Numbered from the stretch's first letter, positions 30,346 to 39,911 are shown. The stretch is 64,000 nucleotides of DNA from Sphingomonas sp. PsM26 (GCA_030433805.1 JARUXA010000003.1:124001-188000), one strand, 5' to 3'. Notes: generated by a model not told the origin, from the letters alone. Made by a program: numbers and translations.

Positions 30346-31311
30346 ATGGCGGTCTACACGCAGGTTTCCGCCGAGGCGCTCGGCACCTTCCTTCGCGACT
30401 TCGATTGCGGCGAGCTCGTCTCCGCCAAGGGGATCGCCGAGGGAGTGGAGAACACCAACTATCTGGTCGACACGACGACCGGGCGGTTCATCCTCACGCT
30501 TTACGAGAAACGCGTCGACAGCGGGGATCTGCCGTTCTTTCTCGCGCTGCTCGATCATCTCGCGGCGCGCGGTAATCCGGTCCCGCCCGCGATCAAGAAC
30601 CGCGCCGGGGTCGCGATTCACACGCTCGAACGGCGACCGGCATGCCTGATCCAGTTCCTGCCCGGCGTCTCGATCTCGCACCCGACCGCGGGACAGGCAC
30701 GCGCGGCGGGCGCGGCGATGGCGGCGATGCACGCCGGCCTCGCCGATTTCCCGCTGACCCGCCCCAACACGATGGGCGTCGACAGCTGGCAGCCGCTGTT
30801 CGATCGCTGCGGGCGCAGCCTCGATGAGATCGCGCCGGGCCTGTACGACGACCTTGGCTTCGCGCTCGACTCGGTCGTTCGCCGCTGGCCCGATAAGTCG
30901 CTCGACCGCTGTGCGATCCATGCCGACCTGTTCCCGGACAATGTGCTGATGCGCGGCGAATCGGTGTCGGGGGTGATCGACTTCTATTTCGCCTGCACCG
31001 ACATCCGCGTGTTCGACCTTGCGATCATGGACACCGCCTGGTCGTTCGATTCGACGGGCGCGCACTTCGATGCCGGCATCAGCGCGGCGTTGATGGCGGG
31101 CTATGCCGATCGCTTCCCGCTGACATCCGACGAAACCCTGCACTTCCCGACGCTTGCGGCGGGCGCATGCATCCGTTTCGCGCTGTCCCGGGCGTGGGAC
31201 TGGCTCAACACGCCGGCGGACGCGCTGGTGACGCGCAAGGATCCGCTCGCTTATGTCCGGCGGCTTTCGCACTATGCGCCGGAGCTAGCTAAGCGCCCAT
31301 CGGCTGGCTAA
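30346..31311 (+). CDS. thrB: Homoserine kinase (aminoglycoside phosphotransferase fold)
   Basis: Phosphorylates homoserine in threonine synthesis. The 321-residue protein has the kinase N-lobe EGVENTNYLVDTTTGRFILT, the catalytic loop CAIHADLFPDNVLM and the metal-binding GVIDFYFACTDIRVFDLAI. This APH-fold type is the usual ThrB of alphaproteobacteria, unlike the GHMP-type enterobacterial enzyme. The ispH-thrB-rnhA order is common in sphingomonads. Confidence 0.94.
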   Translation: MAVYTQVSAEALGTFLRDFDCGELVSAKGIAEGVENTNYLVDTTTGRFILTLYEKRVDSGDLPFFLALLDHLAARGNPVPPAIKNRAGVAIHTLERRPACLIQFLPGVSISHPTAGQARAAGAAMAAMHAGLADFPLTRPNTMGVDSWQPLFDRCGRSLDEIAPGLYDDLGFALDSVVRRWPDKSLDRCAIHADLFPDNVLMRGESVSGVIDFYFACTDIRVFDLAIMDTAWSFDSTGAHFDAGISAALMAGYADRFPLTSDETLHFPTLAAGACIRFALSRAWDWLNTPADALVTRKDPLAYVRRLSHYAPELAKRPSAG

Positions 31312-31320
31312 GCGCAGCCG

Positions 31321-31797
31321 ATGACCGATACCCCTCCCCCGATCACCCCGCCCGAACTGACGAAAGTCGAAATCGCCACCGACGGTGCCTGCAAGGGCAA
31401 CCCCGGCCCGGGCGGCTGGGGCGCGCTGATTCGCAGCGGCGGGACCGAGAAGGAATTGTCGGGCGGCGAGAAGATGACGACCAACAACCGCATGGAGCTG
31501 ATGGCCGCGATCGAGGGCCTGCGCGCGCTGAAACGCCCGTGCCGCGTCACGCTCTCCACCGACAGCCGCTATGTGATGGATGGGCTGACCAAGTGGATCA
31601 AGGGCTGGCAGAAGAACGGCTGGAAGACCGCCGCCAAGCAGCCGGTCAAGAACGCCGAACTGTGGCAGGCGCTGCTCGACGCCGCCAAGCCGCACCGGAT
31701 CGACTGGGTGTGGGTCAAGGGCCACGCCGGGCATCCGGACAATGAACGGTGCGACAAGCTGGCGAGCGATGCGGCGATGCTGGCGGCGCGGCGGTAG
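31321..31797 (+). CDS. rnhA: Ribonuclease HI
   Basis: Cleaves the RNA strand of RNA-DNA hybrids. The 158-residue protein has all catalytic residues: Asp21 in [18 protein letters not shown], Glu59 in [15 protein letters not shown], Asp81 in [11 protein letters not shown], His135 in [12 protein letters not shown] and Asp145. It lies 9 bp after thrB. Confidence 0.97.
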   Translation: MTDTPPPITPPELTKVEIATDGACKGNPGPGGWGALIRSGGTEKELSGGEKMTTNNRMELMAAIEGLRALKRPCRVTLSTDSRYVMDGLTKWIKGWQKNGWKTAAKQPVKNAELWQALLDAAKPHRIDWVWVKGHAGHPDNERCDKLASDAAMLAARR

Positions 31798-31839
31798 CAC
31801 GATCGGATAGCGCGCCGGGGGCGTACGAATCTCGCCAAC

Positions 31840-31932
31840 CCGTTCGGGCTGAGCGCAGTCGAAGCCCCGCCAGCCCCACGGGCGTCGCGCTCCATAGCGC
31901 GGTGCCCTTCGACTGCGCTCAGGGCGAACGGG
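31840..31932. repeat. Palindromic interspersed repeat, family F
   Basis: CGTTCGGGCTGAGCGCAGTC at the left is the inverse of GACTGCGCTCAGGGCGAACG at the right, with GAAG and CTTC continuing inward. About 93 bp, between rnhA and the phosphatase-like gene; it may act as a 3' hairpin for rnhA. Single copy in this window. Confidence 0.8.
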
Positions 31933-32010
31933 GATGGGATCAGGTTTGGAGATTTGCGGCATCTACAGCCGTGCCGATCGCCTTGGCTTTCATCGCTGAA
32001 AGGATGCCGC

Positions 32011-32505
32011 ATGTCCGACCCGACCCACATCCCCGTCTGGCGCCGCCTTGATGGAGAGCTCACGACATCCGGACAGCCGACGGAGGACGATCTCAAGGCG
32101 CTATCGGCGCTCGGGGTCGAACACGTCATCAACCTAGCCTTGCACACGCACGAACGGGCGTTGCCGGACGAAGCTGGCAGCGTAACCGCGCTAGGAATGG
32201 CCTACACGCACATCCCGGTCGCGTTCGACGCTCCGACCGAGGGGGATTTCAACCGCTTCTGTGCGGCGATGGAAAGCATGGCCGGGGCGAAAGTGCACGT
32301 CCATTGCATCGTGAATGCACGCGTTTCGGCGTTCCTGTACCGATATCGCCGCGACGTCCTTGGCATGGCCGAGCAGCTGGCGCGGCAGGAGATGGAAAGC
32401 ATCTGGCAGCCGGGGGGCATATGGGCGTCTTTTATCGGTGATGAGAATGCCGTTGGGCTACCGCATCGGCCCGGCAAGGCGGCGGATAGCGAAGCAAGAT
32501 CGTGA
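32011..32505 (+). CDS. Protein tyrosine phosphatase-like protein with altered active site
   Basis: The 164-residue protein starts MSDPTHIPVWRRLDGELTTS, continues SGQPTEDDLKALSALGVEHV, and has the loop KVHVHCIVNARVSAFLYRYR. This is the fold of the DSP/BLH phosphatase-like family. The P-loop has Cys followed by Arg after four residues, not the canonical C-x5-R, so activity is uncertain. AAAGGA seven bases upstream supports the start at 32011 over longer frames. It stands alone between repeat elements. Confidence 0.8.
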   Translation: MSDPTHIPVWRRLDGELTTSGQPTEDDLKALSALGVEHVINLALHTHERALPDEAGSVTALGMAYTHIPVAFDAPTEGDFNRFCAAMESMAGAKVHVHCIVNARVSAFLYRYRRDVLGMAEQLARQEMESIWQPGGIWASFIGDENAVGLPHRPGKAADSEARS

Positions 32506-32516
32506 GACTTTAAAGT

Positions 32517-32623
32517 GCTTCCCCGGCGAAGGCCGGGGCGCAGTAGAGACACCTGAGGGTGCGAGCGACTGCGCTTCGTTACGTCGGCCACTTCGACTGG
32601 GGCCCGGCCTTCGCCGGGGAAGC
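32517..32623. repeat. Palindromic interspersed repeat, family C copy 1
   Basis: GCTTCCCCGGCGAAGGCCGG and CCGGCCTTCGCCGGGGAAGC are exact inverse ends. Copies at 55662-55769 and 55886-55994 share the ends. Confidence 0.88.
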
Positions 32624-32662
32624 GTCTTTGGGATCAGCTCGCAACGACCCTAGCAAACGGTT

Positions 32663-33754
32663 TCACTTGCACACGCCGAACCGCCTCGGCGCATAGCGCT
32701 CCGCGTCGATCCCGCTCACGCTATCGTCCGGCACCCGTTCCAGCAGCAACGAAGCCGCCAGCGCCGCCGCCGCGGGTGCCGTCTGGATCCCGAACCCGCC
32801 CTGACCCGCACACCAGAAAAACCCCGGCGCATCCGGCGCGAAGCCGTAGACCGGCAACCGGTCGGGCGCGAAGCTGCGTAGCCCTGCCCAGCGCCGCTCG
32901 ACCTTCGTCACGCGCCAGTCGACGACATGCTCGAACCGGTCGATCGCGGTCGCAACGTCTATTTCCTCGGGCTGGACGTCGCCCGGGTCGGTTGCGGTTT
33001 CGTCGTGCGGGCTGAGCCAGATCCTGCCACCCGCCTCGGGCTTGAAGTAGAAATCCCCGCCGATCCCGACAACATGCGGTAATCCCTCCGGCGCGCCCGG
33101 ATCGGTCGCGAGCTGGACCATCGTGCGGCGGTAGGCGGTGATCCCGATCGGCGCGACTCCTGCCAACAGCGCGACCGCATCGGCCCACGCCCCGGCGGCG
33201 TTGACGAGCACCGTCGCGTCGAACCTCCCCGCGCCCGTCTCGAGCGACCAGCCGTCGCCGACGCGCGCCACGCCCGACAGCGGTGCGGACACGACCAGCC
33301 GCACGCCCCCGCGTCGCGCCTGCGCCAGATAATGCGCGTGGAGTGCGCCCACGTCGATATAGGTGCTGCTCTGTTCGAGCACGCCGAGCGTCCAGTCGGA
33401 GCGCAGACCCGGCACCATCGCCTGCGGATCGACTCGTTCGAGAACGACCCCGCTCCCGTCGAACTCCGCAAGAAAGGCGTCGATCGCGGCGCGATCCGCT
33501 TCCCGCCCGATATGCAGCGACCCCAGCGCTTGCAGGAACCCGCCGCCGTGGAGCGCGGGGCCGGAGGCGGTGGTCAGCGGCTGGACACCGGGACCGCCGT
33601 ACGTCTCCGACCAGAACGCCGCCGACCGCCCGGTCGCGTGATATCCGGGCTGGTCTTCCGCCTCGAGCAGCACGACCGAGGCATGTGGCGCGATCGCGGC
33701 GGCGAGGCTCGCGCCCGCCATGCCCGCGCCCACGATGGCGACATCATACCGCAT
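32663..33754 (-). CDS. FAD-dependent oxidoreductase, DAO family
   Basis: The 363-residue protein begins MRYDVAIVGAGMAGASLAAA (FAD-binding GxGxxG), has the acidic end of the second strand in LLEAEDQPGYHATGRSAAFW, and the late FAD motif WCAGQGGFGIQTAPAAAALA. The GRSAAFW segment and overall layout resemble glycine/D-amino-acid oxidases. The substrate is unknown. A hydrolase gene lies 6 bp upstream in the same direction. Confidence 0.85.
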   Translation of the reverse strand: MRYDVAIVGAGMAGASLAAAIAPHASVVLLEAEDQPGYHATGRSAAFWSETYGGPGVQPLTTASGPALHGGGFLQALGSLHIGREADRAAIDAFLAEFDGSGVVLERVDPQAMVPGLRSDWTLGVLEQSSTYIDVGALHAHYLAQARRGGVRLVVSAPLSGVARVGDGWSLETGAGRFDATVLVNAAGAWADAVALLAGVAPIGITAYRRTMVQLATDPGAPEGLPHVVGIGGDFYFKPEAGGRIWLSPHDETATDPGDVQPEEIDVATAIDRFEHVVDWRVTKVERRWAGLRSFAPDRLPVYGFAPDAPGFFWCAGQGGFGIQTAPAAAALAASLLLERVPDDSVSGIDAERYAPRRFGVCK

Positions 33755-33760
33755 GGCAGA

Positions 33761-34705
33761 TCATCCCTTTGCCGCGTGCGCCGCGAAGAACGCGTCGATC
33801 GCGCCGATCGCGCGGCTGCGGACGCCGTCCGCCTCGCGCAGGATCTCGTGTGCCGATTCGGATCCGAAGCGCAGCGTTTCGCTCGCCGGCATACGATCAG
33901 CGACGCGCGCGGCGACCTTGGTCGACACCAGTTTGTCGGCATCGGCAAGGAGGAACAACGTCGGCACGCTGAGCAAGGCGATCCGCGAATCGCGTTGCAG
34001 CGCCCGCGTCGAGGCGAAGGCCTGCGCGAGCCAGCGCCAGCTCGGTGGCCCCAGCAGCAGTTCTGGCCGAGTCGATTGCCAGAAGATCTCGTCCTCGTAC
34101 CGCGCGGGATCGTGCGTCAGCAGCGCCTGCCGCGTCTCGGTCGTGGCGGGGCGTTCGTTGCCGCGCCAGGCGGGACGCGCGGGATCGCCGAGCCGCGCCA
34201 TCGCGTCCGCAACCCGTCCGCCCAGCCCCTGACCGACCGGACTGTGCAACCCGAGCATCGGCGCGACGAGAACGACCGCATCGGGGGTGGCCGCGCCTTC
34301 GATCAGCGCGCGAAGCAGCAAATGCCCGCCCATCGAATGGCCGATCGCGACGTGCGGCCCTGCCCCCTTGGTCACCCATTCGGCCCAAAAAGCGCGAAAA
34401 TCGTCGATATAGTGTTTGAAGTCCTCGACATGGCCGACGTGCGGGGTCTTCGCCAGTCGCCCAGATCCACCCTGCCCGCGCCAGTCGAACGACGTCACCG
34501 ACCAACCTTGCGCGTGCCAGTGCGCGAAGGTTTCCAGATACTTCTCGAAAATGTCGCCGCGTCCCCCCTGGAACAGCAGTCGCCCACGCGGCGTGCCCTT
34601 GGCGGGCCAATCGAACCGGCGGAGCATCCATCCGTCCGGCGCGGCCCAGCGCGTGATCCGCGCCGCTGCGGGAATCGCGCGCCGGTACAATTGGGGGGAG
34701 ACCAT
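33761..34705 (-). CDS. Alpha/beta hydrolase, lysophospholipase-like
   Basis: The 314-residue protein has the nucleophile elbow IGHSMGGHLLLRAL, the oxyanion region FQGGRGDIFEKYLETFAHW, the RGQGGSGR turn and a C-terminal His in GSESAHEIL. It matches the serine aminopeptidase/monoacylglycerol lipase group (PldB-like). No signal peptide, so probably cytoplasmic. It is divergent from the pilus operon; only 48 bp separate the two starts. Confidence 0.87.
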   Translation of the reverse strand: MVSPQLYRRAIPAAARITRWAAPDGWMLRRFDWPAKGTPRGRLLFQGGRGDIFEKYLETFAHWHAQGWSVTSFDWRGQGGSGRLAKTPHVGHVEDFKHYIDDFRAFWAEWVTKGAGPHVAIGHSMGGHLLLRALIEGAATPDAVVLVAPMLGLHSPVGQGLGGRVADAMARLGDPARPAWRGNERPATTETRQALLTHDPARYEDEIFWQSTRPELLLGPPSWRWLAQAFASTRALQRDSRIALLSVPTLFLLADADKLVSTKVAARVADRMPASETLRFGSESAHEILREADGVRSRAIGAIDAFFAAHAAKG

Positions 34706-34753
34706 GCGGCATGGTTACGTTTTCGAAAGGCACGTCGTCTAGGGCTTTCGGCC

Positions 34754-35236
34754 ATGAGCGCGCCTTCTCTTTCCGCCACGGTGCTCTTCGCGCTGGTGTG
34801 CCTGCTGCTCTCGGCCGCGGTCGAGGACGCGCGAGTCCGAGAAATCGCCAACTGGAAAAACGCGACGATCGCGCTGCTCGCGCCCTTGTGGTGGTGGGGC
34901 AACGGGCTTTCGCTCTGGCCTGACATGGCGATCCAGCTTGGCCTTGCGGCGGTGGTGTTCGCTGGCTTCGTCGCGGCGTTTCACTTCGGCTGGATGGGCG
35001 GCGGCGACGTCAAGATGATCGGCGCGCTCGCGCTGTGGCTGCCGCTGCAACCGCTGATGTGGATGCTGGTCGTGATGTCGCTGCTGGGCGGCGTGCTGAC
35101 GGTGGTGTTGCTGATCGATCGTGCGGTGCGGCCGCGCACCACCCCGATCGAGGTCCCCTACGGTGTCGCGATCGCCATCGCCGCGCTTTTGGTCCTGCGT
35201 GCACCGCTTTTTAACCACCTTGGTGGATATGCTTAA
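34754..35236 (+). CDS. cpaA: Prepilin peptidase, CpaA type (A24 family)
   Basis: Inner-membrane aspartic protease that processes Flp pilin and pseudopilins. The 160-residue protein has about five hydrophobic segments and both catalytic aspartates: one in SAAVEDARVREIANWKN after the first helix and one in GWMGGGDVKMIGA. It lacks the N-methylation domain, as usual for CpaA/TadV. It is the first gene of the pilus set. The ATG at 34754 has AGGG about ten bases upstream. Confidence 0.9.
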   Translation: MSAPSLSATVLFALVCLLLSAAVEDARVREIANWKNATIALLAPLWWWGNGLSLWPDMAIQLGLAAVVFAGFVAAFHFGWMGGGDVKMIGALALWLPLQPLMWMLVVMSLLGGVLTVVLLIDRAVRPRTTPIEVPYGVAIAIAALLVLRAPLFNHLGGYA

Positions 35237-35271
35237 CGCAGGCCCAACCGGCCGTGTTCGAGAGGTCGGAA

Positions 35272-36315
35272 ATGGATAGTCGTAAGGTCATATTGCTGGT
35301 GGGCGCGCTGATCGTCGCCGCGATCACCGCATTCATGGCGCGGTCGCTGATCGTTGGCAGCCCGGCGCCGCAATCTGCTGCGATGACCGTCGTCGCCGCG
35401 GCACCCGATGGCCCGGACGTGCTCGTCGCGACAAAGGCGCTGCCGGTCGGCACGATCCTCGACGCGAGTTCGCTGCGCTATCAGCCGTGGCCCAAGGAAC
35501 TCGTCCAGAACGTCTATTACATCAAAAAGGCCGGGTTCGACCCCAAGTCGCTCCAGGGCACCGTCGTCCGCAACGCGATCACCGCGGGGCAGCCGCTGAC
35601 GCAGGGCGCATTGGTCAAGCCGGGCGACCGGGGGTTCCTCGCGGCGGCGCTCGGGCCCGGGATGCGCGCGGTCACCGTGCCGGTCGAGGCGACCACCAGC
35701 GTCGGGGGCTTCGTCTTTCCGGGTGACCGGATCGACCTGATCCTGACGCAGAGCGTCGCCGGCGGAGGCGATGGCCCGCCGCTCAAGGCAGCCGAGACGA
35801 TCATGCGCAACATTCGAGTCCTCGCGACCGACCAGCGTACCGACAACGCCGTCGGCGACGACGGCAAGACGGTCGTGAAGACCTTCTCCAACGTGACGAT
35901 CGAAGCGACGCCGCGGATGGCAGAGCAGATCGCGGTCGCGCAGACGGTGGGGACGTTGTCGCTGTCGCTGCGCTCGATCGCGGACAACAGCACGGAATTG
36001 GAGCAGGCGATCGCGAGCGGCGACGTGTCGATGCCGGACGATCCCAAGGCCGAACGCGCGATGCTGACGCGGATCGCAAGCGCGCCCTCGGCCGGTGGCG
36101 GCTCAATGGCGACCGGTGCGGACGTATCGCGCTACCAGCGCCGCACCGTGCCCGGCAAGGCAGTCGATCAATCCGGGGGGAACGGCGGCGTTCCCATGGC
36201 CCCGACGAGCCCGACCGGCGCCGCTTTCCCGGGGGGCTCGATGGCCACAGGACCAATGATCCGCGTCGCACGCGGTAATACGGTGACGGACGTCGCCGTC
36301 GGGGGGAAGAAGTAA
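35272..36315 (+). CDS. cpaB: Flp pilus assembly protein CpaB (RcpC)
   Basis: Periplasmic protein that supports the outer-membrane secretin. The 347-residue protein starts MDSRKVILLVGALIVAAITA (membrane anchor), then a SAF domain (VLVATKALPVGTILDASSLR) and the RcpC domain with VTVPVEATTSVGGFVFPGDR and DLILTQ. The C-terminus is a long Gly/Pro/Thr-rich tail. The ATG at 35272 has AGAGG six bases upstream; the GTG at 35254 is rejected. Confidence 0.93.
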   Translation: MDSRKVILLVGALIVAAITAFMARSLIVGSPAPQSAAMTVVAAAPDGPDVLVATKALPVGTILDASSLRYQPWPKELVQNVYYIKKAGFDPKSLQGTVVRNAITAGQPLTQGALVKPGDRGFLAAALGPGMRAVTVPVEATTSVGGFVFPGDRIDLILTQSVAGGGDGPPLKAAETIMRNIRVLATDQRTDNAVGDDGKTVVKTFSNVTIEATPRMAEQIAVAQTVGTLSLSLRSIADNSTELEQAIASGDVSMPDDPKAERAMLTRIASAPSAGGGSMATGADVSRYQRRTVPGKAVDQSGGNGGVPMAPTSPTGAAFPGGSMATGPMIRVARGNTVTDVAVGGKK

Positions 36316-36316
36316 A

Positions 36317-37885
36317 ATGCGTAGCGTTTCGATCTCGCTCGGCTGGTCGCTGGCCTGCGCGCTGGTCGCCGGCAGTGTGGCCACCCTGCCCACCGCCGCA
36401 TCCGCGCAGACCGCCGCGCCGGTACAAGCCGGCACCGGCACGCCGGTGTTCCAGGTCAACACCGGTCGTGGCCGCCTGGTCACGCTGATGCGCCCGATGA
36501 GCGACGTGTTCGTCGCCGATGACAAGATCGCGGACGTCCAGGTCCGCTCACCGACCCAGCTCTACATCTTCGGCAAGGGCGCGGGCGAGACGACGATCTC
36601 GGCGACCAGCCGGACCGGCGCGGTCGTCTATTCGGCGACGATCCGGGTTGGCAGCAATTTCGACTCGATCCAGCAGATGCTGGGGCTCGCCATGCCCGAG
36701 GCAAAGATCGTTGCGACGCCGATGAACGGGCTGGTCCTGCTCACCGGCACGGTCGCCTCGCCCGAGGATGGCGCGGAAGCCACCCGTCTCGTCCAGGCGT
36801 TCGTGGGGGAAACCACCAAGGTGTTGTCGCGCCTTGCCACGGCGACACCATTGCAGGTCAACTTACAGGTCCGCATCGCGGAAGTCAGCCGCACTTTCGT
36901 CAAGAATCTGGGCGTCAATCTGACCAACCGCGGCAGTGGGAACGTCCTGTTCGGGATTAGCCAGGGTCGTCAGGGTACGATCACGACCGTTCCCGGCGTG
37001 CCGAACCAGCCCAATGCCCCGGTCGATGCAAACGGTGCGCGACCCGGCGCCACGCTCTTCGGCTTCCCGGGTGCAACGGCTTCCGGCACGACCATCGGGC
37101 TGGCCGGGCGCATGCTTGGCATGGATCTTCTGAGTTCGCTCGATCTGGGTGAAACCGACGGACAGGTATCAACGCTGGCCAATCCAAATCTCACCGCGAT
37201 CTCCGGCGAAACGGGCTCGTTCCTCGCAGGCGGTGAAATCCCGATCCCGCTCAGCCAGGGTCTTGGCGCCGTGTCGGTCGAGTATAAGCAATATGGCGTG
37301 AGCCTGTCCTATACGCCGACCGTGCTCGCGGACGGCCGGATCTCGCTGCGTGTTCGTCCCGAAGTGTCGCAACTGACCTCGGACGGCGCGGTGCAGATCT
37401 CGGGCACCACGATCCCGGCGCTGACCACCCGCCGCGCCGAGACGACGGTCGAGCTGGGATCCGGTCAGAGCATGATGATCGCCGGGCTGCTCCAGAACAG
37501 CCACAACAATTCGATCACAAAGGCCCCCGGTGTCGGCGACGTGCCGATCCTCGGCGCGCTGTTCCGCTCGAACGCGTTCCAGCGCAACGAGACCGAACTC
37601 GTGATCGTCATCACGCCGTATCTGGTCAAGCCGGTCAACGCGAACGACATCGTCCTGCCGACCGACGGCATCAAGGCTCCGACCGATCTCGACCGCGTGC
37701 TGTTCGGCCAGCTCGGCGGAGGGAAGACCGGCGCGGAACGGCCGAAGCCAAGTTTCGCCCCGGCCGCGCCGGCCCTTCCGATGAACCAGGGACCGCGCAC
37801 GGTTGATCCGGCCGCCCCGACCGCCGCCCCGCGTTCGCCCGCCAAGCGCGACAGCAATGCCGCGCCCGGTTTCAACCTGAAGTGA
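36317..37885 (+). CDS. cpaC: Flp pilus secretin CpaC (RcpA)
   Basis: Forms the outer-membrane channel for the Tad pilus. The 522-residue protein has a signal peptide ending ASA at residue 30, an N-terminal pilus secretin domain (FVADDKIADVQVRSPTQLYI), a BON-like part (GLVLLTGTVASPEDGAEATR), and the secretin domain ending TTRRAETTVELGSGQSMMIA and VPILGALFRS. A disordered Pro/Ala-rich C-terminus follows. It lies 1 bp after cpaB. Confidence 0.95.
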   Translation: MRSVSISLGWSLACALVAGSVATLPTAASAQTAAPVQAGTGTPVFQVNTGRGRLVTLMRPMSDVFVADDKIADVQVRSPTQLYIFGKGAGETTISATSRTGAVVYSATIRVGSNFDSIQQMLGLAMPEAKIVATPMNGLVLLTGTVASPEDGAEATRLVQAFVGETTKVLSRLATATPLQVNLQVRIAEVSRTFVKNLGVNLTNRGSGNVLFGISQGRQGTITTVPGVPNQPNAPVDANGARPGATLFGFPGATASGTTIGLAGRMLGMDLLSSLDLGETDGQVSTLANPNLTAISGETGSFLAGGEIPIPLSQGLGAVSVEYKQYGVSLSYTPTVLADGRISLRVRPEVSQLTSDGAVQISGTTIPALTTRRAETTVELGSGQSMMIAGLLQNSHNNSITKAPGVGDVPILGALFRSNAFQRNETELVIVITPYLVKPVNANDIVLPTDGIKAPTDLDRVLFGQLGGGKTGAERPKPSFAPAAPALPMNQGPRTVDPAAPTAAPRSPAKRDSNAAPGFNLK

Positions 37886-37899
37886 GGTCTTCGAGGGAA

Positions 37900-38559
37900 A
37901 TGATGATGGATATGCGCGCACGGTCGATCGCGATCGGCCTGCTCCCCGCGCTTCTGCTCGCAGGCGGTTGCGCCGGGACCCAGAACCGCGGCCTCGAATC
38001 GGTGCATCAGCCGGTTGTCAGCCGGACCAGTTATGCCTTCGACGTGGCGACCACGCCGGACGGCCTTGCGCCCGGCGAGCAACAGCGACTCGCGGGATGG
38101 ATGGCGTCGCTGCGGGTCGGCTATGGCGATGCGGTCTCGGTCGAGACGTCCGACAGCTATGGCAGCGCGGTTCGCGACACGGTCGCGGCCGAAACCGAAC
38201 GGTACGGCCTGATCCTGTCGAACGACACGCCGCTGACCGATTCGCCCGTCCTTCCCGGTACCGCCCGGATCGTCGTCACGCGGATGTCCGCCAAGGTGCC
38301 CGGCTGTCCGGATTTCAGCCGGGTCCGCTCGCCTGAATTCGAGAGCAACACATCGTCCAACCAAGGCTGCGCGATCAATTCCAACATCGCCGCGATGGTC
38401 GCCAATCCGGGCGATCTCGTCCGGGGCCAGACCGGACGCGCGATCACCGATCAGGCCACGTCGAACCGCGCGATCGACACCTACCGCAAGGCCGTACCGA
38501 CCGGCGCCGGCGGCACCACGATCAAGTCGGAAACCACCGGAAGCGGCAGCAAGCAATGA
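37900..38559 (+). CDS. cpaD: Flp pilus lipoprotein CpaD
   Basis: Pilotin-like outer-membrane lipoprotein of the Tad system. The 219-residue protein has a signal ending LLPALLLAGGC (lipobox). It keeps the CpaD core with RIVVTRMSAKVPGCPDFSRV and the conserved C-terminal QGCAINSNIAAMVANPGDLV. Several in-frame ATG codons lie at 37900-37912; GAGGG before 37900 favours an early one. The end overlaps cpaE by four bases. Confidence 0.92.
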   Translation: MMMDMRARSIAIGLLPALLLAGGCAGTQNRGLESVHQPVVSRTSYAFDVATTPDGLAPGEQQRLAGWMASLRVGYGDAVSVETSDSYGSAVRDTVAAETERYGLILSNDTPLTDSPVLPGTARIVVTRMSAKVPGCPDFSRVRSPEFESNTSSNQGCAINSNIAAMVANPGDLVRGQTGRAITDQATSNRAIDTYRKAVPTGAGGTTIKSETTGSGSKQ

Positions 38560-39854
38560 ACGCACCCTTCAATTCAGGCCGCCTAGGGCTTCGCGATCCG
38601 TTTGCGGCCTATGTCTGCGACGAAACCACTGCCGAGACGCTACGCCCGGTCGCGGTCGAAATGGGCTGGGCGCCGGAGAAGGTGAACAAGGGCGGTTTGC
38701 GTAATGCGGTGCAATCGCTCTCCGTCTCCGCCTCCCCGCAAATCCTGTTCGTCGACCTGTCCGAAAGCGGCGATCCGATCAACGACATCAACGCGCTTGC
38801 CGAAGTGTGCGAGCCGGGTACGGTCGTCATCGCGGCAGGGCAGGTCAACGACGTGCGGCTGTACCGTGAACTCGTCGTCAGCGGGATCCAGGATTACCTG
38901 CTCAAGCCGCTGAGCGCCGACATGCTGCGCGATGCATTCAGTCATGCGCAGGCGATGCTCAACGCCCCCAAGGCGGTCGAGGCGTCGACCGAGCGCCCGC
39001 ATATCTCGACCTGCTTCATCGGCGCGCGGGGCGGGGTCGGCGCGTCGACGCTTGCGACCTCGGTTGCCTGGATGATGAGCGAGAAAGGCGCCCGCACCAC
39101 CGCGCTGCTCGACCTCGACGTGCATTTCGGCACCGGCGCGCTGACGCTCGACCTCGAGCCTGGCCGTGGCCTGACCGATGCGATCGACAATCCGAGCCGG
39201 ATCGACGGACTGTTCATCGAACGCGCGATGGTCAAGGCGAGCGAGCGGCTGTCGGTGCTGTCCGCGGAAGCGCCGATCAGCGTCCCCGTGATGACCGACG
39301 GCAGCGCTTTCTACCAGTTGCAGGAAGAAATGCGCGCCGCGTTCGAATGCACGATCGTTGACCTGCCGCGCGGCATGCTGGTGCAGCATCCGCATCTGAT
39401 GACCGATATCCAGGTCGCGGTGATCGTCACCGAACTGACGCTGGCGGCGGCGCGCGACACGATCCGGCTGTTGTCGTGGCTGCGATCGAACGCACCCCAG
39501 ACGCAGGTCGTGGTGGTCGCGAACAAGGTGCAGATCGCCGCCCAGCTCGAAATCAGCCGCAAGGACTTCGAGGGATCGATCGAGCGCAAGGTCGATTTCG
39601 CAATTCCGTTCGATCAGAAGCTCGCGGCACAGGCCGCCAAGCTCGGCAAACCGCTCGCCGAGGCGGGCAAGAATTCCAAGACGATCCAGCCGATGGTCGA
39701 TCTCGCCGCCAATCTGATGGCGGTGGGGGACTCCGCAGCGCCGATCGACAGCGCAGGCAAGCCGGGCAAGAAGGCGACGGGGGCCAAGGGGACGTCGCTG
39801 ATCGGCAAGTTCAACCTCAAGGGGATGATCAGCCAGTCGGGCAAGAAGAAATGA
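38556..39854 (+). CDS. cpaE: Flp pilus localisation ATPase-like protein CpaE (TadZ)
   Basis: MinD/ParA-like protein that positions the Tad machinery at the pole. The 432-residue protein has an N-terminal receiver-like domain (about 1-130, ending SGIQDYLLKPLSADMLRDAF) and a P-loop domain starting FIGARGGVGASTLATSVAW. The P-loop lacks the usual Lys of the deviant Walker A motif, as in other TadZ proteins, so ATPase activity is doubtful. A Lys/Gly-rich tail follows. The next gene is tadB, 57 bp on, with no cpaF between. Confidence 0.94.
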   Translation: MNAPFNSGRLGLRDPFAAYVCDETTAETLRPVAVEMGWAPEKVNKGGLRNAVQSLSVSASPQILFVDLSESGDPINDINALAEVCEPGTVVIAAGQVNDVRLYRELVVSGIQDYLLKPLSADMLRDAFSHAQAMLNAPKAVEASTERPHISTCFIGARGGVGASTLATSVAWMMSEKGARTTALLDLDVHFGTGALTLDLEPGRGLTDAIDNPSRIDGLFIERAMVKASERLSVLSAEAPISVPVMTDGSAFYQLQEEMRAAFECTIVDLPRGMLVQHPHLMTDIQVAVIVTELTLAAARDTIRLLSWLRSNAPQTQVVVVANKVQIAAQLEISRKDFEGSIERKVDFAIPFDQKLAAQAAKLGKPLAEAGKNSKTIQPMVDLAANLMAVGDSAAPIDSAGKPGKKATGAKGTSLIGKFNLKGMISQSGKKK

Positions 39855-39911
39855 GCGCCACCCCCTGCCCCGGTAACGCGCCCGTAACGGTGCGAGGCGT
39901 CTGATAGCGTC

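Noticed and set aside
28609..31272. An 887-codon open frame on the minus strand across ispH and thrB
   Set aside because: Only its last ~218 codons (the lipoprotein) look like protein. The rest is Arg/His/Asp-rich low-quality sequence antisense to ispH and thrB, a usual effect of high-GC codon bias.
33332..34753. N-terminal extension of cpaA by 474 codons
   Set aside because: Antisense to the oxidoreductase and hydrolase genes; the prepilin peptidase starts at 34754.
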